Positions 43,855 through 53,471 of a stretch of 64,000 nt of DNA are shown piece by piece (position 1 is the first letter of the stretch; each line of letters opens with the position of its first letter). The position numbers were made by a program, and so were the translations under genes. Source of the stretch: Pseudomonas sp. C2B4 (GTDB taxonomy: Bacteria; Pseudomonadota; Gammaproteobacteria; Pseudomonadales; Pseudomonadaceae); the NCBI RefSeq assembly GCF_013359695.1, contig NZ_JABFMU010000011.1:62001-126000 (forward strand), read 5' to 3'. The notes under the pieces were generated by a model. The model made no database searches and had not been told where the DNA came from. It saw nothing but the letters and a program-made list of their open reading frames with translations.

Positions 43855-44571
43855 TCAGTCTCCGAGTTCGTCCAGGCTGTCGACATAGCGCAGACCCTTT
43901 TCCGCGAGCCGCTGGCGCATGTTGTAAATGTCCAGGCCCAGCTCGCCCTTGGCCAGGCGTAACGCCTTCTGCTCTTCCAGATCGGCGCGTGCGCGACTGG
44001 CCTCGACAACCTGCGGCACCTCGCCCCGACGCACGATGACCACGCCGTCGTCGTCGGCGACCACCACATCGCCCGGGTTGACCAATTGACCGCCGCACAC
44101 CAACGGCAGGTTCACCGAACCCAGGGTCTCCTTGATGGTGCCTTGCGCGCTGATGGCGCGGGACCAGACCGGGAAGCCCATCTCCCTAAGCGTGTGGGTG
44201 TCACGCACGCCGGCATCGATCACCAATGCCCGCACACCATGGGCCTTGAGCGAAGTCGCGAGCAGGTCGCCGAAGTAACCGTCGGTGCAAGGTGAGCTGG
44301 GCGCGACCACCAGGATATCGCCGGGGCGGCACTGCTCCACCGCCACATGGAACATCCAGTTATCGCCAGGAGAAACCAGCACCGTGACCGCCGAACCGCT
44401 GATAGCGGTGCCCCGCTGAATCGGTGTGATCGACGATGACAGCAGGCCCTTGCGCCCCTGCGCTTCATGAATTGTGGCGACACCGAAGCTGCGCAGCTCA
44501 TCGACCAATGCCTGTTCGGCGCGGTCGATGTTGCGCACGACGATGCCGACTTTTCCGATCAACACGCTCAT
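43855..44571 (-). CDS. galC: 4-carboxy-4-hydroxy-2-oxoadipate aldolase / oxaloacetate decarboxylase (RraA-like)
   Basis: A 238-residue protein of the RraA-like class-II aldolase family (HMG/CHA aldolase). Key features: [38 protein letters not shown], and the metal and catalytic motif [20 protein letters not shown]. It cleaves 4-carboxy-4-hydroxy-2-oxoadipate into pyruvate and oxaloacetate, the last step of the gallate pathway. Its start overlaps the galB stop (ATGA), indicating translational coupling. Confidence 0.92.
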   Translation of the reverse strand: MSVLIGKVGIVVRNIDRAEQALVDELRSFGVATIHEAQGRKGLLSSSITPIQRGTAISGSAVTVLVSPGDNWMFHVAVEQCRPGDILVVAPSSPCTDGYFGDLLATSLKAHGVRALVIDAGVRDTHTLREMGFPVWSRAISAQGTIKETLGSVNLPLVCGGQLVNPGDVVVADDDGVVIVRRGEVPQVVEASRARADLEEQKALRLAKGELGLDIYNMRQRLAEKGLRYVDSLDELGD

Positions 44572-45302
44572 GCCAGGTTCTCCGTGACGCGCGGGAAGAT
44601 GCTCTGGTAACCCTCGCCGTAAACGATGTCGCGGCTGGAGGTGATGCCGACGTTGCGCTTGGCCTGCACGCCGCGCTGCAAGGCGACGCGGGTGTAGTAC
44701 TCCCATAGGTGTTCCTGGCCGGCCATGCACTGGATGGCGGCGTACTTCTTGTCCCAGACCTGGGTGATGTCCAGCAGCACGTCCGGACGCCATTCGCATT
44801 GCTCGGGCTGATGCGGTTCGAAGCTGTACACCGGTGGCGCGCCGACGATTTTCTCGCCCGGTTTGTAGCCTTCGGCCTGGGCGATGATGCGCGCCTCTTG
44901 CGCCAGGTTCATGGCCAGCGGGTGATCGTAGTTGTAGGGGTCTTTCAGCGAATGGCTGAGGACGAATTCCGGCTGGACCCGGCGAAACACATCGGCGAGG
45001 CGAAACAGGGTGTCCTTGTCGGCGCGCATCGGGTAGTCGCCGATGTCGAAGAACTCGACGCTCGCGCCCAGGATATCGGCAGCGGCCTGGGCCTCTTCAC
45101 GGCGGGCGGATTTGACTTTCTCTTCGCTCATCTCGCCCTTGCGCCACAGCTTGGCCGACTCGCCGCGCTCGCCGAAGGACAGGCAGACGATGTGCACGTT
45201 GTAGCCCTGTTGCGCATGCAGTGCGATGGCACCGCCGGCGCGCCAGACGAAATCGGCAGAGTGGGCGCTGACGACCAGCGCGTTTTTCGGTGACTCGATC
45301 AT
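44568..45302 (-). CDS. galB: 4-oxalomesaconate hydratase (PIG-L fold)
   Basis: A 244-residue LmbE/PIG-L-fold protein. The zinc-site signature appears as [20 protein letters not shown] with the His and Asp, and later [19 protein letters not shown]. GalB is an unusual member of this deacetylase-like family that hydrates OMA to 4-carboxy-4-hydroxy-2-oxoadipate in Pseudomonas putida. It is the first gene of galBCD, divergent from galR. Confidence 0.9.
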   Translation of the reverse strand: MIESPKNALVVSAHSADFVWRAGGAIALHAQQGYNVHIVCLSFGERGESAKLWRKGEMSEEKVKSARREEAQAAADILGASVEFFDIGDYPMRADKDTLFRLADVFRRVQPEFVLSHSLKDPYNYDHPLAMNLAQEARIIAQAEGYKPGEKIVGAPPVYSFEPHQPEQCEWRPDVLLDITQVWDKKYAAIQCMAGQEHLWEYYTRVALQRGVQAKRNVGITSSRDIVYGEGYQSIFPRVTENLA

Positions 45303-45405
45303 TGCGGATACTCCTCCTGCGGTTGCAAAGAGCATCGCACCGCGACCCGCCGGCGGAGTAATGCGTTGCAGTGTTGGAGGTATGCGTTTTTTTTATTGCT
45401 ACCCG

Positions 45406-45421
45406 ATGCAGGGGGATGCAT
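45406..45421. promoter_or_regulatory. Dyad in the galB-galR divergent promoter
   Basis: ATGCA-GGGGGA-TGCAT is a perfect 5-base inverted repeat spaced by six bases, 38 bases upstream of the galR start. It is a candidate LysR-type operator. Assignment to GalR is inference from position. Confidence 0.4.
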
Positions 45422-45458
45422 AGTCCGGCGCAGACACCGATTCGCAGAGCCCGCCCCC

Positions 45459-46658
45459 ATGGAATCCACTGAACTGTTCAACCTGATGAACGTGCGCGCC
45501 TTCGTCCGGGTGGCCGATCACGGCAGCGTATCCAAAGCCTCTGTGGCCTTGTTCCGGGCGCAGTCAGTGGTCACCCGGTCGATTGGCGAACTGGAAGCCC
45601 GACTCGATGTGCCGTTGTTCGAACGCCACGCCAACGGTATGCGCCTGACCGATTACGGTGAGCGTTTGCTGCCGCGGGCGCGACGGGTGCTGGCGGAGCT
45701 GGAAAGCGTGCCCCGACTGCTCGGCGGCGGGGACAAACGCGCGGTCGAACCGCTTTACCTGTTCCAGGCCAGACGCCTGCAAGTGTTCGTCAAACTCTGT
45801 GAAACCCAGCACATGCAGACCGTCGCCAGCCTGCTCGGCCTGAGCCAGCCGGCGATCAGTTCGACCATCAAGGTCATGGAAAACGGCTGCGGCCAGACAC
45901 TCTTCGAGCGCACGCCTCGCGGTTTGCAGCCGACTCGCGCCAGCCAGGACATCCTGTTCCCGATTCGCCGGGCGCTGAATGAATTGCGCCACATCGAAAC
46001 GGACATCACCGCCATCCGCGGCACCCTGCAAGGCGTGGTGCATATCGGCGCCCTGCCCCTGGGACGCACTCGCATATTGCCCGAAGCCATCGTGCGCCTG
46101 ATGGCCGAGCACCCTGCTATCCAGGTGATCACCAACGAAAGCCCGTTCGATCTGCTGGCGAGCGAATTGCGCGCCGGCGATGTCGACTTCATTTTCGGTG
46201 CCCTGCGCTCGGACACCTACGCCAGCGACCTGACCGGCGAGGCGTTGCTCACGGAAGAAATGCTGGTGTTGGCGCGGCGCGATCATCCGCTCTCTTCAAA
46301 AAAGGTCCTGCCCGATGAACTCGGCGCCGCCCGATGGGTGCTGCCCCGCGCCGGCTCGCCAGCCCGCAGGATGCTCGATGAGTGCTTCACCCGGTTCGGC
46401 ATTGCGCCGCCCCGGCCGGTGGTGGAAAGCGGCGACATGGCAATCATTCGGGGGCTGTTGCTGCGCTCGGACATGCTCGCGGCCGTCTCCGCCCACCAAC
46501 TGGAACCGGAGATTGCCTCGGGCGAGCTGTGCATCCTGCCGCTGGAACTGAAACAGACCACCCGGGCCATCGGCCTGACTTATCGCAACGGCTGCCTGCA
46601 CTCGCCGGTGGCGCAGGCCCTGATGGATGTGATTCGCCAGGTGATCCGCGAGCAATAG
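45459..46658 (+). CDS. galR: LysR-type regulator with two HTH domains, probable gallate regulator
   Basis: A 399-residue LysR-family protein, about 100 longer than usual. Two successive LysR-type winged HTH domains are visible: residues 8-70 (MNVRAFVRVADHGSVSKASV, LFERHANGMRLTDYG) and 102-165 (LQVFVKLCETQHMQTVASLL, LFERTPRGLQPTR). The effector-binding domain follows (VVHIGALPLGRTRILPEAIV). It lies divergent from galBCD and next to galP, as galR does in P. putida, and probably activates the gal genes in response to gallate or a pathway intermediate. Start at ATG 45459. Confidence 0.85.
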   Translation: MESTELFNLMNVRAFVRVADHGSVSKASVALFRAQSVVTRSIGELEARLDVPLFERHANGMRLTDYGERLLPRARRVLAELESVPRLLGGGDKRAVEPLYLFQARRLQVFVKLCETQHMQTVASLLGLSQPAISSTIKVMENGCGQTLFERTPRGLQPTRASQDILFPIRRALNELRHIETDITAIRGTLQGVVHIGALPLGRTRILPEAIVRLMAEHPAIQVITNESPFDLLASELRAGDVDFIFGALRSDTYASDLTGEALLTEEMLVLARRDHPLSSKKVLPDELGAARWVLPRAGSPARRMLDECFTRFGIAPPRPVVESGDMAIIRGLLLRSDMLAAVSAHQLEPEIASGELCILPLELKQTTRAIGLTYRNGCLHSPVAQALMDVIRQVIREQ

Positions 46659-46681
46659 AATCAGGTACGACGCCGACCCCC

Positions 46682-46781
46682 TGTAGGAGCGAGCCTGCTC
46701 GCGATAAACGTCTGGGCAACGCGTTCATTCAGACAGCACGCGTTATCGTTGACGTCCATCGCGAGCAGGCTCGCTCCTACA
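46682..46781. repeat. REP element inverted pair
   Basis: TGTAGGAGCGAGCCTGCTCG and its neighbours (46682-46705) recur in inverted orientation at 46758-46781, separated by 52 bases. This is a typical Pseudomonas REP doublet (BIME-like) just after galR. Confidence 0.9.
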
Positions 46782-46824
46782 ATGGGTCTTCGATGAATAC
46801 AAAAAATGTAGCCAACCACGATCC

Positions 46825-46916
46825 CTGTGGGAGCGGGCTTGCCCGCGAAGGCGGTGTGTCAGTCACCATCGATACTGGATGTGCCGGCCTCTTCGCGGGC
46901 AAGTCCGCTCCCACAG
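46825..46916. repeat. REP element inverted pair, second type
   Basis: CTGTGGGAGCGGGCTTGCCC (26 bases, 46825-46850) is repeated inverted at 46891-46916 with one mismatch. It is the GTGGGAGCGGGC REP class, separated by 40 bases, and lies between convergent galR and galP. Confidence 0.9.
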
Positions 46917-46974
46917 TTGATTGAGGTTGTATACAAATCCTGTGTGCGACAGAGCCCCCTGTAAGAGCCAGGCC

Positions 46975-48222
46975 TTAAAGCAAGCCGAAGGGGTAGCTGA
47001 CGATCAGGCGGTTTTCATCAAACTCGTTGCTGCTGTAGTCGCGACGAATGCTGGAATTGCGCAGACGCATATTCAGGTTCTTGAAGGTGCCGCTCTGCAC
47101 CGTGTAGCCCAGTTCGGTCTCACGACCCCACTCCTTGCCATCGGTGACGCCGCCGGTATGGACGTTATCGCCGCTGATGTAGCGGTTCATCAGGGTTAGC
47201 CCCGGAATGCCCAGGGCGACGAAGTTGTAGTCGTGGCGCACCTGCCAGGATTTTTCCCGGGCGTTGTCATAGCTGCTGTTGTAGCTGTCGTTGGCCAGGG
47301 TGCCGCCGCTGGTGCCGTTGACCCGCATCCACGCATCATCGCCGGTGAGTTTTTGCAGGCCGACATAGAAGGTGTTGCCGCCGTATTTGGCCGAGAACAG
47401 GCCGTACATCGTCTTGTTGTCCAGATCGCCGGCACGGGCGCTGCCCTCCTCACTGCCCCAGAAATAGCCCAGGTTGGCGCCCAGGGTCCAGGCACCCAGC
47501 GGTTGGCTGTGAACCAGTTGCAGGTACTGCTGCTGGTAGATGTCCTTGAGCTCGGCATTCCACAGGCCGATCATCGTGCGTTTCGCGTTGAAGCTGTATT
47601 CGCCACCGACGAAGTTGAAGCGATCGGACGTGAACGCGGTTTTGCCCTGCATGAACATATCTTCCATGCTCGAGTCGTTGCGCGGGCTGTTCTGCCGGAA
47701 CTGGCCACCGTAGAGGGTCAGGCCATCGATATCCTGCGAAGTGACCTGGCCGCCACGAAAGGTTTGCGGCAGCGAGCGGCCGTCGTCGGAACGCAGGATC
47801 GGCAACACCGGCATCCACTCGCCGACCTTCAGTTCGGTTTTCCCCACTTTCATTTTCCCGGCGACGGCCAGGCGGCCGAAATCATCGGCTGGACGACCCT
47901 CGCTATCCACCGGCAGCAGTTGCGTACCGCCGGTGCCCTTGCCACCGTCCAGCTTGACCGAGTAAAGCCCCAACACATCAACGCCAAACCCCACAATGCC
48001 TTGGGTAAAACCGGAACGAGCATCGAGGATAAAGTTCTGCGTCCACTCCTCGGCCTTGCCTTGCGGGTAAGCCGGGTTGGTGAAGTTGCGATTGATGTAG
48101 AAGTTGCGCAGGTTCAGGTTGGCGCTGGCGTCCTCGACAAACCCTTCGGCCTGAACGTCCAGGGGTGCCACGCAAATAACGGCCAGCGAGCAAGCGATTC
48201 GAGGATTGACGGTGATTTTCAT
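46975..48222 (-). CDS. galP: OprD-family outer-membrane porin for gallate
   Basis: A 415-residue protein with a signal peptide (to about residue 25, DVQA) and the OprD/OpdK porin beta-barrel fold: FVEDASANLNLRNFYINRNF at the N-terminus, GVDVLGLYSVKLDGGKGTGG, and the C-terminal terminal strand ENRLIVSYPFGLL with an aromatic-rich end. Family members form 18-stranded substrate-specific channels for aromatic and amino acids. Position between galR and galA matches galP of P. putida, so gallate or related aromatic uptake is inferred. Confidence 0.88.
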   Translation of the reverse strand: MKITVNPRIACSLAVICVAPLDVQAEGFVEDASANLNLRNFYINRNFTNPAYPQGKAEEWTQNFILDARSGFTQGIVGFGVDVLGLYSVKLDGGKGTGGTQLLPVDSEGRPADDFGRLAVAGKMKVGKTELKVGEWMPVLPILRSDDGRSLPQTFRGGQVTSQDIDGLTLYGGQFRQNSPRNDSSMEDMFMQGKTAFTSDRFNFVGGEYSFNAKRTMIGLWNAELKDIYQQQYLQLVHSQPLGAWTLGANLGYFWGSEEGSARAGDLDNKTMYGLFSAKYGGNTFYVGLQKLTGDDAWMRVNGTSGGTLANDSYNSSYDNAREKSWQVRHDYNFVALGIPGLTLMNRYISGDNVHTGGVTDGKEWGRETELGYTVQSGTFKNLNMRLRNSSIRRDYSSNEFDENRLIVSYPFGLL

Positions 48223-48306
48223 TGTTATTGTTTTCCGGTTTTTGGGTAAGGGAATGCCCTGCGCCCTTGAATGCCGGGCACAGTGAGATCGAACAGAAAG
48301 GGTGAA

Positions 48307-48327
48307 GGCGACCCGGTCAGGGTCGCC
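48307..48327. terminator. Hairpin downstream of galA
   Basis: GGCGACCC and GGGTCGCC form a perfect 8-base stem with a GGTCA loop. On the galA (minus) strand it is followed by TTCACCCTTTCTG. It probably terminates or attenuates transcription between galA and galP. Confidence 0.55.
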
Positions 48328-48357
48328 GAGAACGGACGGAGCGGTCGCTCCCGAAGA

Positions 48358-49620
48358 TCAGCGAGGGGCCTTGCCCGCCACCGAGTAGAGCACCTGCTGA
48401 TTGCGGGTCTTCATGAACGATTCCAGGCTCTGCCCACGCATTGCCGCGTAGACCTGCAAGTTGGGAATCCCCAGTACCGCCGCGAGTTTTTCCAGCACGA
48501 AGAAGATCGCCCCGTACTGGATCAACCCGCGCCAGTCACGGCGTCGCAGCAGTTCACGTTCCTCTTCGCTCAAGCTCCCCTCCTCGAACAGCGCCTCGGG
48601 CGCTTCGAGAAAACGTTGGCGCCATTGCGGCTCGATCATGCGATGCAGGAACTTGTTCAAGCGATAACCCTTGGCACTGCGCTCCAGGGTGAACGGATAG
48701 GTCCCTTCCAGTTTTTCGATACCGACCAACTGGTGCTGCATGTGCTGCAAATGCCGTGCGTTCACATCCGCCGGAACCGGCCGATCCTGGTTTTCCAGCA
48801 ACAGCGTGGCGATGCCGGTCATGGACGGCAGGTAGTAGTCCTGATGCAGGTTTTTCACCGTGGCGGACAAGGCGCCACGCATGATCAGCCAGGTGATCAC
48901 CTCCGAGCCTTCCATCCCGCCGAGGGTGGCGTACTCGGCGTGGGTCATTTCAGTCAGGCGCTGCGGGTCGTTGACCAGCAGATCGATGAACTGCTCATCC
49001 CACTGCGGATTGTTGAAACCGCAACGCTCGCCATGCACCTGATGGGACACGCCACCGGTGGCGACAATGGCCACCTTCAGGTCTTCGGGATAGCTTTCGA
49101 TCGCCCGGCGCAGGGCCTGTCCCAACTTGTAGCAACGCAAGGCGCTGGGGATCGGGAACTGCAACACCCCAACCTGCAGCGGCACGATTTCCACCGGCCA
49201 CTCAGGATCACACGGCAACAGTGCCGACATCGGCGAGAAGAAGCCGTGGTCCAGCGGCTTGTCGCGGAAGAAGCTCATGTCGAACTCATCGGCCATCAGG
49301 CTTTGGCCGATGTGTCGCGACAGTGCCGCATGCCCACCGACCGCCGGCAGCGAGCGCGGGTTGCCGCCCTCGTCCGCCACCTCGTAACGCTCATCGACCC
49401 CGAGGGAGAACGCGCCATAGTGGTCGAAGAAAAACGACGTCACGTGGTCGTTGAAGATGTAGAACAGCACATCCGGTCGCTGCTCCTTCAACCACACCTT
49501 GATCGGTTCGAAGCCTTCGAAAATCGGCGCCCAGGCCGCCTCGTTCTGTTTGTCGTGATCGACGGCAAAGCCGATGGTGGGTGTGTGGGAGACAGCGAGG
49601 CCACCGATGATGCGTGCCAT
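48358..49620 (-). CDS. galA: Gallate dioxygenase
   Basis: A 420-residue extradiol type-II dioxygenase. The N-terminal two thirds is the LigB catalytic domain with iron ligands in SHTPTIGFAVDHDKQ and IFNDHVTSFFFDHYGAFSLG, plus GGVSHQVHGERCG. The C-terminal part is a LigA-like domain (GYRLNKFLHRMIEPQWRQRF, WRGLIQYGAIFFVLEKLAAV). The fusion is characteristic of GalA, which cleaves gallate to 4-oxalomesaconate with O2 and Fe(II). It is cytoplasmic. galT lies upstream (53-base gap), so galT-galA-galP are probably co-transcribed. Confidence 0.93.
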   Translation of the reverse strand: MARIIGGLAVSHTPTIGFAVDHDKQNEAAWAPIFEGFEPIKVWLKEQRPDVLFYIFNDHVTSFFFDHYGAFSLGVDERYEVADEGGNPRSLPAVGGHAALSRHIGQSLMADEFDMSFFRDKPLDHGFFSPMSALLPCDPEWPVEIVPLQVGVLQFPIPSALRCYKLGQALRRAIESYPEDLKVAIVATGGVSHQVHGERCGFNNPQWDEQFIDLLVNDPQRLTEMTHAEYATLGGMEGSEVITWLIMRGALSATVKNLHQDYYLPSMTGIATLLLENQDRPVPADVNARHLQHMQHQLVGIEKLEGTYPFTLERSAKGYRLNKFLHRMIEPQWRQRFLEAPEALFEEGSLSEEERELLRRRDWRGLIQYGAIFFVLEKLAAVLGIPNLQVYAAMRGQSLESFMKTRNQQVLYSVAGKAPR

Positions 49621-49673
49621 GATGAGTTCCTGCTTCTAATAAAAAGAGTTCGATAAAAAGTGTTCGGAAAAGA

Positions 49674-51011
49674 TTATTGCGTCACCAACGTCTGGCTGAC
49701 CCGACGCCGGGCATGACCGTTGGCCAGGATGGCCAGGGCCGCGATGAAGGCCGGCACGCTCAACAGGGCGAACAGCAACGGCAGGCCCAAGCCGAGGCTG
49801 AGCACCGCGCCACCGATGAGGGAGCCAAAGATAGCCCCGAATCGACCGATACCCAGCATCCAGCTCACGCCCGTGGCACGGAAATCCGTCGGGTAGTAGC
49901 CGGGCGCAAACGCGTTGAGCCCGGTCTGTGCGCCGCTCATGCAGAAACCGGCGGCAATCACGCCCACCGCCAGCAGGCTCGACTCCAGGCTGAACGCCCC
50001 CAGCAGCAGAATGAAGACGCCGCCCAATGCATAGCTGGTGGCAATGACCCCGTTCGGGTTGCGCCGGTCCATGACCCAGCCGACCACGATAGCCCCGACC
50101 GTACCGCCGATCTGGAACAGGCCGGTAATGGTCGCCGCCCGCTCAATGGACAGGCCGCCTTCACGCAACAGGGTCGGCATCCAACCCATGGTCAGGTAGA
50201 TCACCAGCAGGCCCATGAAGTAGGTCAGCCACAGCGCCAGCGTGCCGGTGCGATAGCGTTCGGTGAACAGCATGCGCACCGGCGCCTTGTGCTGGGCCTG
50301 GGGTTCGGCGAGGGTGAAATGTGTAGCCGCCGAGAAGCTGCCGCCAAGCTTGTTCAGCACGTTGGCGATCTGCGCGGCGGGTGCATTGCGCGCCGCCAGG
50401 AACCGTGCGGACTCTGGCAACAGCAACCAGAGAAAAGGCAACAACACCAGTGGCAGGATGCCGCCAACCAGCAACACCGATTGCCAGCCGTGCAAGGGAA
50501 TCAACCAGGCCGCTAGCAAGCCGCCCAGCCCCGAGCCCATGTTGAAACCGGTGAACATAATGGTGATGAACAGCGAGCGATTGCGCTCTGGCAGGTATTC
50601 GGCCAGCAGTGTGGTGGTGTTCGGCATTGCGGCGCCCAGGGCCACGCCGGTCAACAGCCGCAAGGCGGCAAGCTCGTAGGGGTTACGGGCGAACGCACAC
50701 GCCAGGCTGAGCACGCTGAATCCGGTCACCGCAAACAGCAGCACCTTCTTGCGTCCCAGGCGATCGGCGTAAGGGCCGGCCGTCAGCGCACCGATGGCGA
50801 GGCCGACCATGCCCGCGCTCATGACCGGGCCGAAGGCAGCCTTGGAGAGGCCCCACTCCTGAATCAGCGAAGGCGCGATAAAGCCCATTACCGCCACATC
50901 GAGGCCATCGAACAGCACAATGAAGAAGCACAGGCTCATGATGAGCCACTGATACCTGGCAACCGGGCGGTTATCGATCCACGCTTTGATGTCGACCGTT
51001 TCGTGACTCAT
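49674..51011 (-). CDS. galT: Gallate MFS transporter (aromatic acid:H+ symporter family)
   Basis: A 445-residue, twelve-helix protein with the AAHS signature: helix 1 FFIVLFDGLDVAVMGFIAPS (the conserved DGxD), loop GPYADRLGRKKVLLFAVTGF and the helix 4 to 5 region RLLTGVALGAAMPNTTTLLA. AAHS members such as PcaK and GalT import aromatic acids with protons. ATG 51011 is followed by MSHETVDIKAWIDNRPVARY; the upstream frame is not conserved. It is the first gene of the galT-galA-galP block. Confidence 0.92.
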   Translation of the reverse strand: MSHETVDIKAWIDNRPVARYQWLIMSLCFFIVLFDGLDVAVMGFIAPSLIQEWGLSKAAFGPVMSAGMVGLAIGALTAGPYADRLGRKKVLLFAVTGFSVLSLACAFARNPYELAALRLLTGVALGAAMPNTTTLLAEYLPERNRSLFITIMFTGFNMGSGLGGLLAAWLIPLHGWQSVLLVGGILPLVLLPFLWLLLPESARFLAARNAPAAQIANVLNKLGGSFSAATHFTLAEPQAQHKAPVRMLFTERYRTGTLALWLTYFMGLLVIYLTMGWMPTLLREGGLSIERAATITGLFQIGGTVGAIVVGWVMDRRNPNGVIATSYALGGVFILLLGAFSLESSLLAVGVIAAGFCMSGAQTGLNAFAPGYYPTDFRATGVSWMLGIGRFGAIFGSLIGGAVLSLGLGLPLLFALLSVPAFIAALAILANGHARRRVSQTLVTQ

Positions 51012-51293
51012 GTTTTTCACCTTCTTATTTTTGTAGACATTCCGACAGGGTCCGCCGCGACATCGAGGCCAGCCCATCGTCGAACACTGGCCGTGACTCT
51101 AAAGCCGCGAGTGCCCGCCCCGCCTCTGGGAAATCCTTAAGCGGGTATCGGTTTTTCTTATCGGGTGAATGGAGACGCGTCTTTGCCCCTGGCGTTCAGA
51201 TTCGCGGAATTGCCCATAAACAAAAGCGATACCTGCTTAACGACTTCACAGACGACGCGGTGCAGGCGCTGCTCTAAGGTCGACAACGAACAC

Positions 51294-51395
51294 TTGTAGG
51301 AGCGAGCCTGCTCGCGATGGACGTGAACGAAAACGTGGGCTGTCTGGACCAACACGTTGTCTGGACGTTTTTCGCGAGCAGGCTCGCTCCTACAA
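51294..51395. repeat. REP element inverted pair
   Basis: TTGTAGGAGCGAGCCTGCTC (51294 onward, 24 bases) and its inverse at 51372-51395, separated by 54 bases. Same class as 46682-46781. It lies between the divergent galT and amidohydrolase genes, and is the only clear feature in the 446-base gap 51012-51457. Confidence 0.9.
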
Positions 51396-51457
51396 GGGGA
51401 TGAGTGCATCCGTGGCTCTCTGTAGCCGCACAGACTAATAAAAAAGGGGTTTCAAAC

Positions 51458-52477
51458 ATGGCCACGCCGCTCGATGACACCGGTTTTTCCCGTCGCTCAC
51501 TGCTCAAGAAAAGCTCCGTTGTGCTGACCGCCAGCGCCGCGCTGGGCATGCCGATCCTGGGCCAGGCCGCCCCGGGCGATACTCGGCAGAGCACAGACAA
51601 AGCAGACTCCGATCAATCACCAGGTACGGCCATGGATCCCCAACTACTCAGCCTGTTGTCACAGCCCAAGATCGATTGCCACCATCATGTGATCGACCCT
51701 GCCCAATTCCCCTACCCCGCTGACTCCACCTACCAACCGGCAGGTCCCGAGGTCGGCCCTGCTGCGTATTACGAACGGGTCATGCAGGCCTTTGGCATTC
51801 GCCATTCAGTGATCGTGCAGCCGACCTCGGCTTATGGCTACGACAACAGCTGCCTGCTCGACACGCTGGCACGCAACAAGGGTCGCCATAAGGGTGTGGT
51901 TGTGGTGCCGAACGACGTCTCCAGCGAGACGCTCGCGCAATACAAGACGCAGGGCGTAATCGGTGTGGCGCTCAATGCCGCGTTGCTGGGGCCCGAGCGT
52001 TATCTGAAAATCGACAGCCTGATGGGACGCCTGGCCGAGCTGGACCTTTATGCCCAGATCCAGGTCAAGGACGATCAGTTGCTCGCACTGTTGCCCTTGA
52101 TTGAACGCACCCGTCCCCGTGTATTGATCGACCACTCCGGTCGTCCCGATGTCAGCGCCGGCTTGCAACAGCCGGCGTTCCAGGCACTGCTGTCACTGGC
52201 CGGCAACGGGCGCACCTTCGTCAAACTCTCCGGGCTGTCGCAGTACTCCAGGCAAAATTACCCCTATGCCGATGCCAAGCCCTACCAGCTCGCGCTGCTG
52301 CAGGCGTTCACGGCCGACCACTGCATGTGGGGCACGGACTGGCCGTTTCTGCGCGCGCGGCAAAGCATGGAATTGGGCACCGTTCTGAGCAACTTCGGCG
52401 AAATGTTCCCGAATGCCGGTGACCGCCAGAAGATTCTATGGGACACCCCCAAACGCCTGTTTGGCTTTGCCGCTTGA
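51458..52477 (+). CDS. Tat-exported amidohydrolase of the lactonase (COG3618) type
   Basis: A 339-residue protein. The N-terminus has a twin-arginine signal FSRRSLLKKSSVVLTASAAL with cleavage near GQAAPG. The TIM-barrel amidohydrolase domain shows the metal-binding KIDCHHHVIDPAQFPYP, the His in LIDHSGRPDVSAG and the catalytic Asp in CMWGTDWPFL. This is the family of 2-pyrone-4,6-dicarboxylate lactonase (LigI) and sulfomuconolactone hydrolase. Its position next to galT suggests hydrolysis of 2-pyrone-4,6-dicarboxylate, a side product of gallate cleavage; the Tat signal would place it in the periplasm, unlike LigI. Confidence 0.8.
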   Translation: MATPLDDTGFSRRSLLKKSSVVLTASAALGMPILGQAAPGDTRQSTDKADSDQSPGTAMDPQLLSLLSQPKIDCHHHVIDPAQFPYPADSTYQPAGPEVGPAAYYERVMQAFGIRHSVIVQPTSAYGYDNSCLLDTLARNKGRHKGVVVVPNDVSSETLAQYKTQGVIGVALNAALLGPERYLKIDSLMGRLAELDLYAQIQVKDDQLLALLPLIERTRPRVLIDHSGRPDVSAGLQQPAFQALLSLAGNGRTFVKLSGLSQYSRQNYPYADAKPYQLALLQAFTADHCMWGTDWPFLRARQSMELGTVLSNFGEMFPNAGDRQKILWDTPKRLFGFAA

Positions 52478-52598
52478 CCCGATGGCGTCACGCAGGTGAG
52501 GTGACGGCCTGGATCAATACTCGTGTTGAAGCTATACCGAAAGGGTTCAAGGTGGAGATGAAGCCCACGCTCGATTAGCGACTGAGGAGAACTTCGCG

Positions 52599-53471
52599 GT
52601 GTCGAATCAGCTGGTCATCCGCAACATGACCCGTCCCGAGCTGGACGAGCTCGTCGAGTGGGCTGCCCGTGAGGGTTGGAACCCCGGCCTTCACGATGCC
52701 GAGCTGTTTTGGGCTACGGACCCTGCCGCCTTCATCGCGGCATCCCGGGGCGGCGAATTGATCGGCGGCGGCGCCATCACCTCCTACCATGGCGACTTCG
52801 GTTTCATGGGGTTTTTCATCGTCCGGCCTGAATATCGCGGTCACGGTCTGGGCAATACCCTCTGGCACGCACGCCGCGAGCGACTCCTCGCCCGCCTCCA
52901 CCCAGGCGCGAGCATCGGCATGGACGGCGTCTTCGCGATGCAGGACTACTACGCCAAGGGTGGTTTCGTCTTCTCCCATCGCAACATGCGTTTTCGCGCC
53001 GAGATCACCGAACGCCCGACGCCCTCGCCGGTAGACGACCAGGACATCGTCCCGTTGCACGACTTCCCGTTCGATCAGGTTGTCGATTACGACCGCACCT
53101 GCTTCCCCGCCGCGCGCGCAACCTTCCTGAGCGGGTGGATAACCCAGGGCGATGCACTCGCCGTGGGTTGTCGGCGCGAGGGCAGGCTAAGCGGCTACGG
53201 TGTAGTAAGGCGCTGCCGGGAAGGCTGCAAAATCGGCCCCTTGTTCGCCGATGACGCCCTGGCAGCCAATGCCCTCTACACGCGCCTGGCGGAATTTGCG
53301 GCGGGTGGCCCGTTGTTTCTCGATGCCCCGGAGAATAACCCCGCCGCGATGGCGCTCGTGCGCCAACAGGGCATGATCGAGGTTTTCGGCTGCGCACGCA
53401 TGTACCTCGGTCCTCTCCCGGCGATCGCGCACGAATGCGTGTTCGGCGTCACGACCTTCGAGCTAGGCTGA
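52599..53471 (+). CDS. GNAT N-acetyltransferase, two-domain type
   Basis: A 290-residue protein starting at GTG 52599, eight bases after GAGGAGA. Residues 1-140 are a GNAT domain with acetyl-CoA site FFIVRPEYRGHGLGNTLWHA. A second GNAT-like domain (YitH/HolE type) fills residues 145-290 (RATFLSGWITQGDALAVGCR, ALVRQQGMIEVFGCARMYLG). Substrate unknown. Its TGA shares an A with the ATG of the next gene, so the two proteins are translationally coupled. Confidence 0.8.
   Translation: MSNQLVIRNMTRPELDELVEWAAREGWNPGLHDAELFWATDPAAFIAASRGGELIGGGAITSYHGDFGFMGFFIVRPEYRGHGLGNTLWHARRERLLARLHPGASIGMDGVFAMQDYYAKGGFVFSHRNMRFRAEITERPTPSPVDDQDIVPLHDFPFDQVVDYDRTCFPAARATFLSGWITQGDALAVGCRREGRLSGYGVVRRCREGCKIGPLFADDALAANALYTRLAEFAAGGPLFLDAPENNPAAMALVRQQGMIEVFGCARMYLGPLPAIAHECVFGVTTFELG

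Noticed and set aside
46659..46974. CRISPR-like repeats between galR and galP
   Set aside because: The repeats are two different inverted REP doublets, not regularly spaced direct repeats with spacers.
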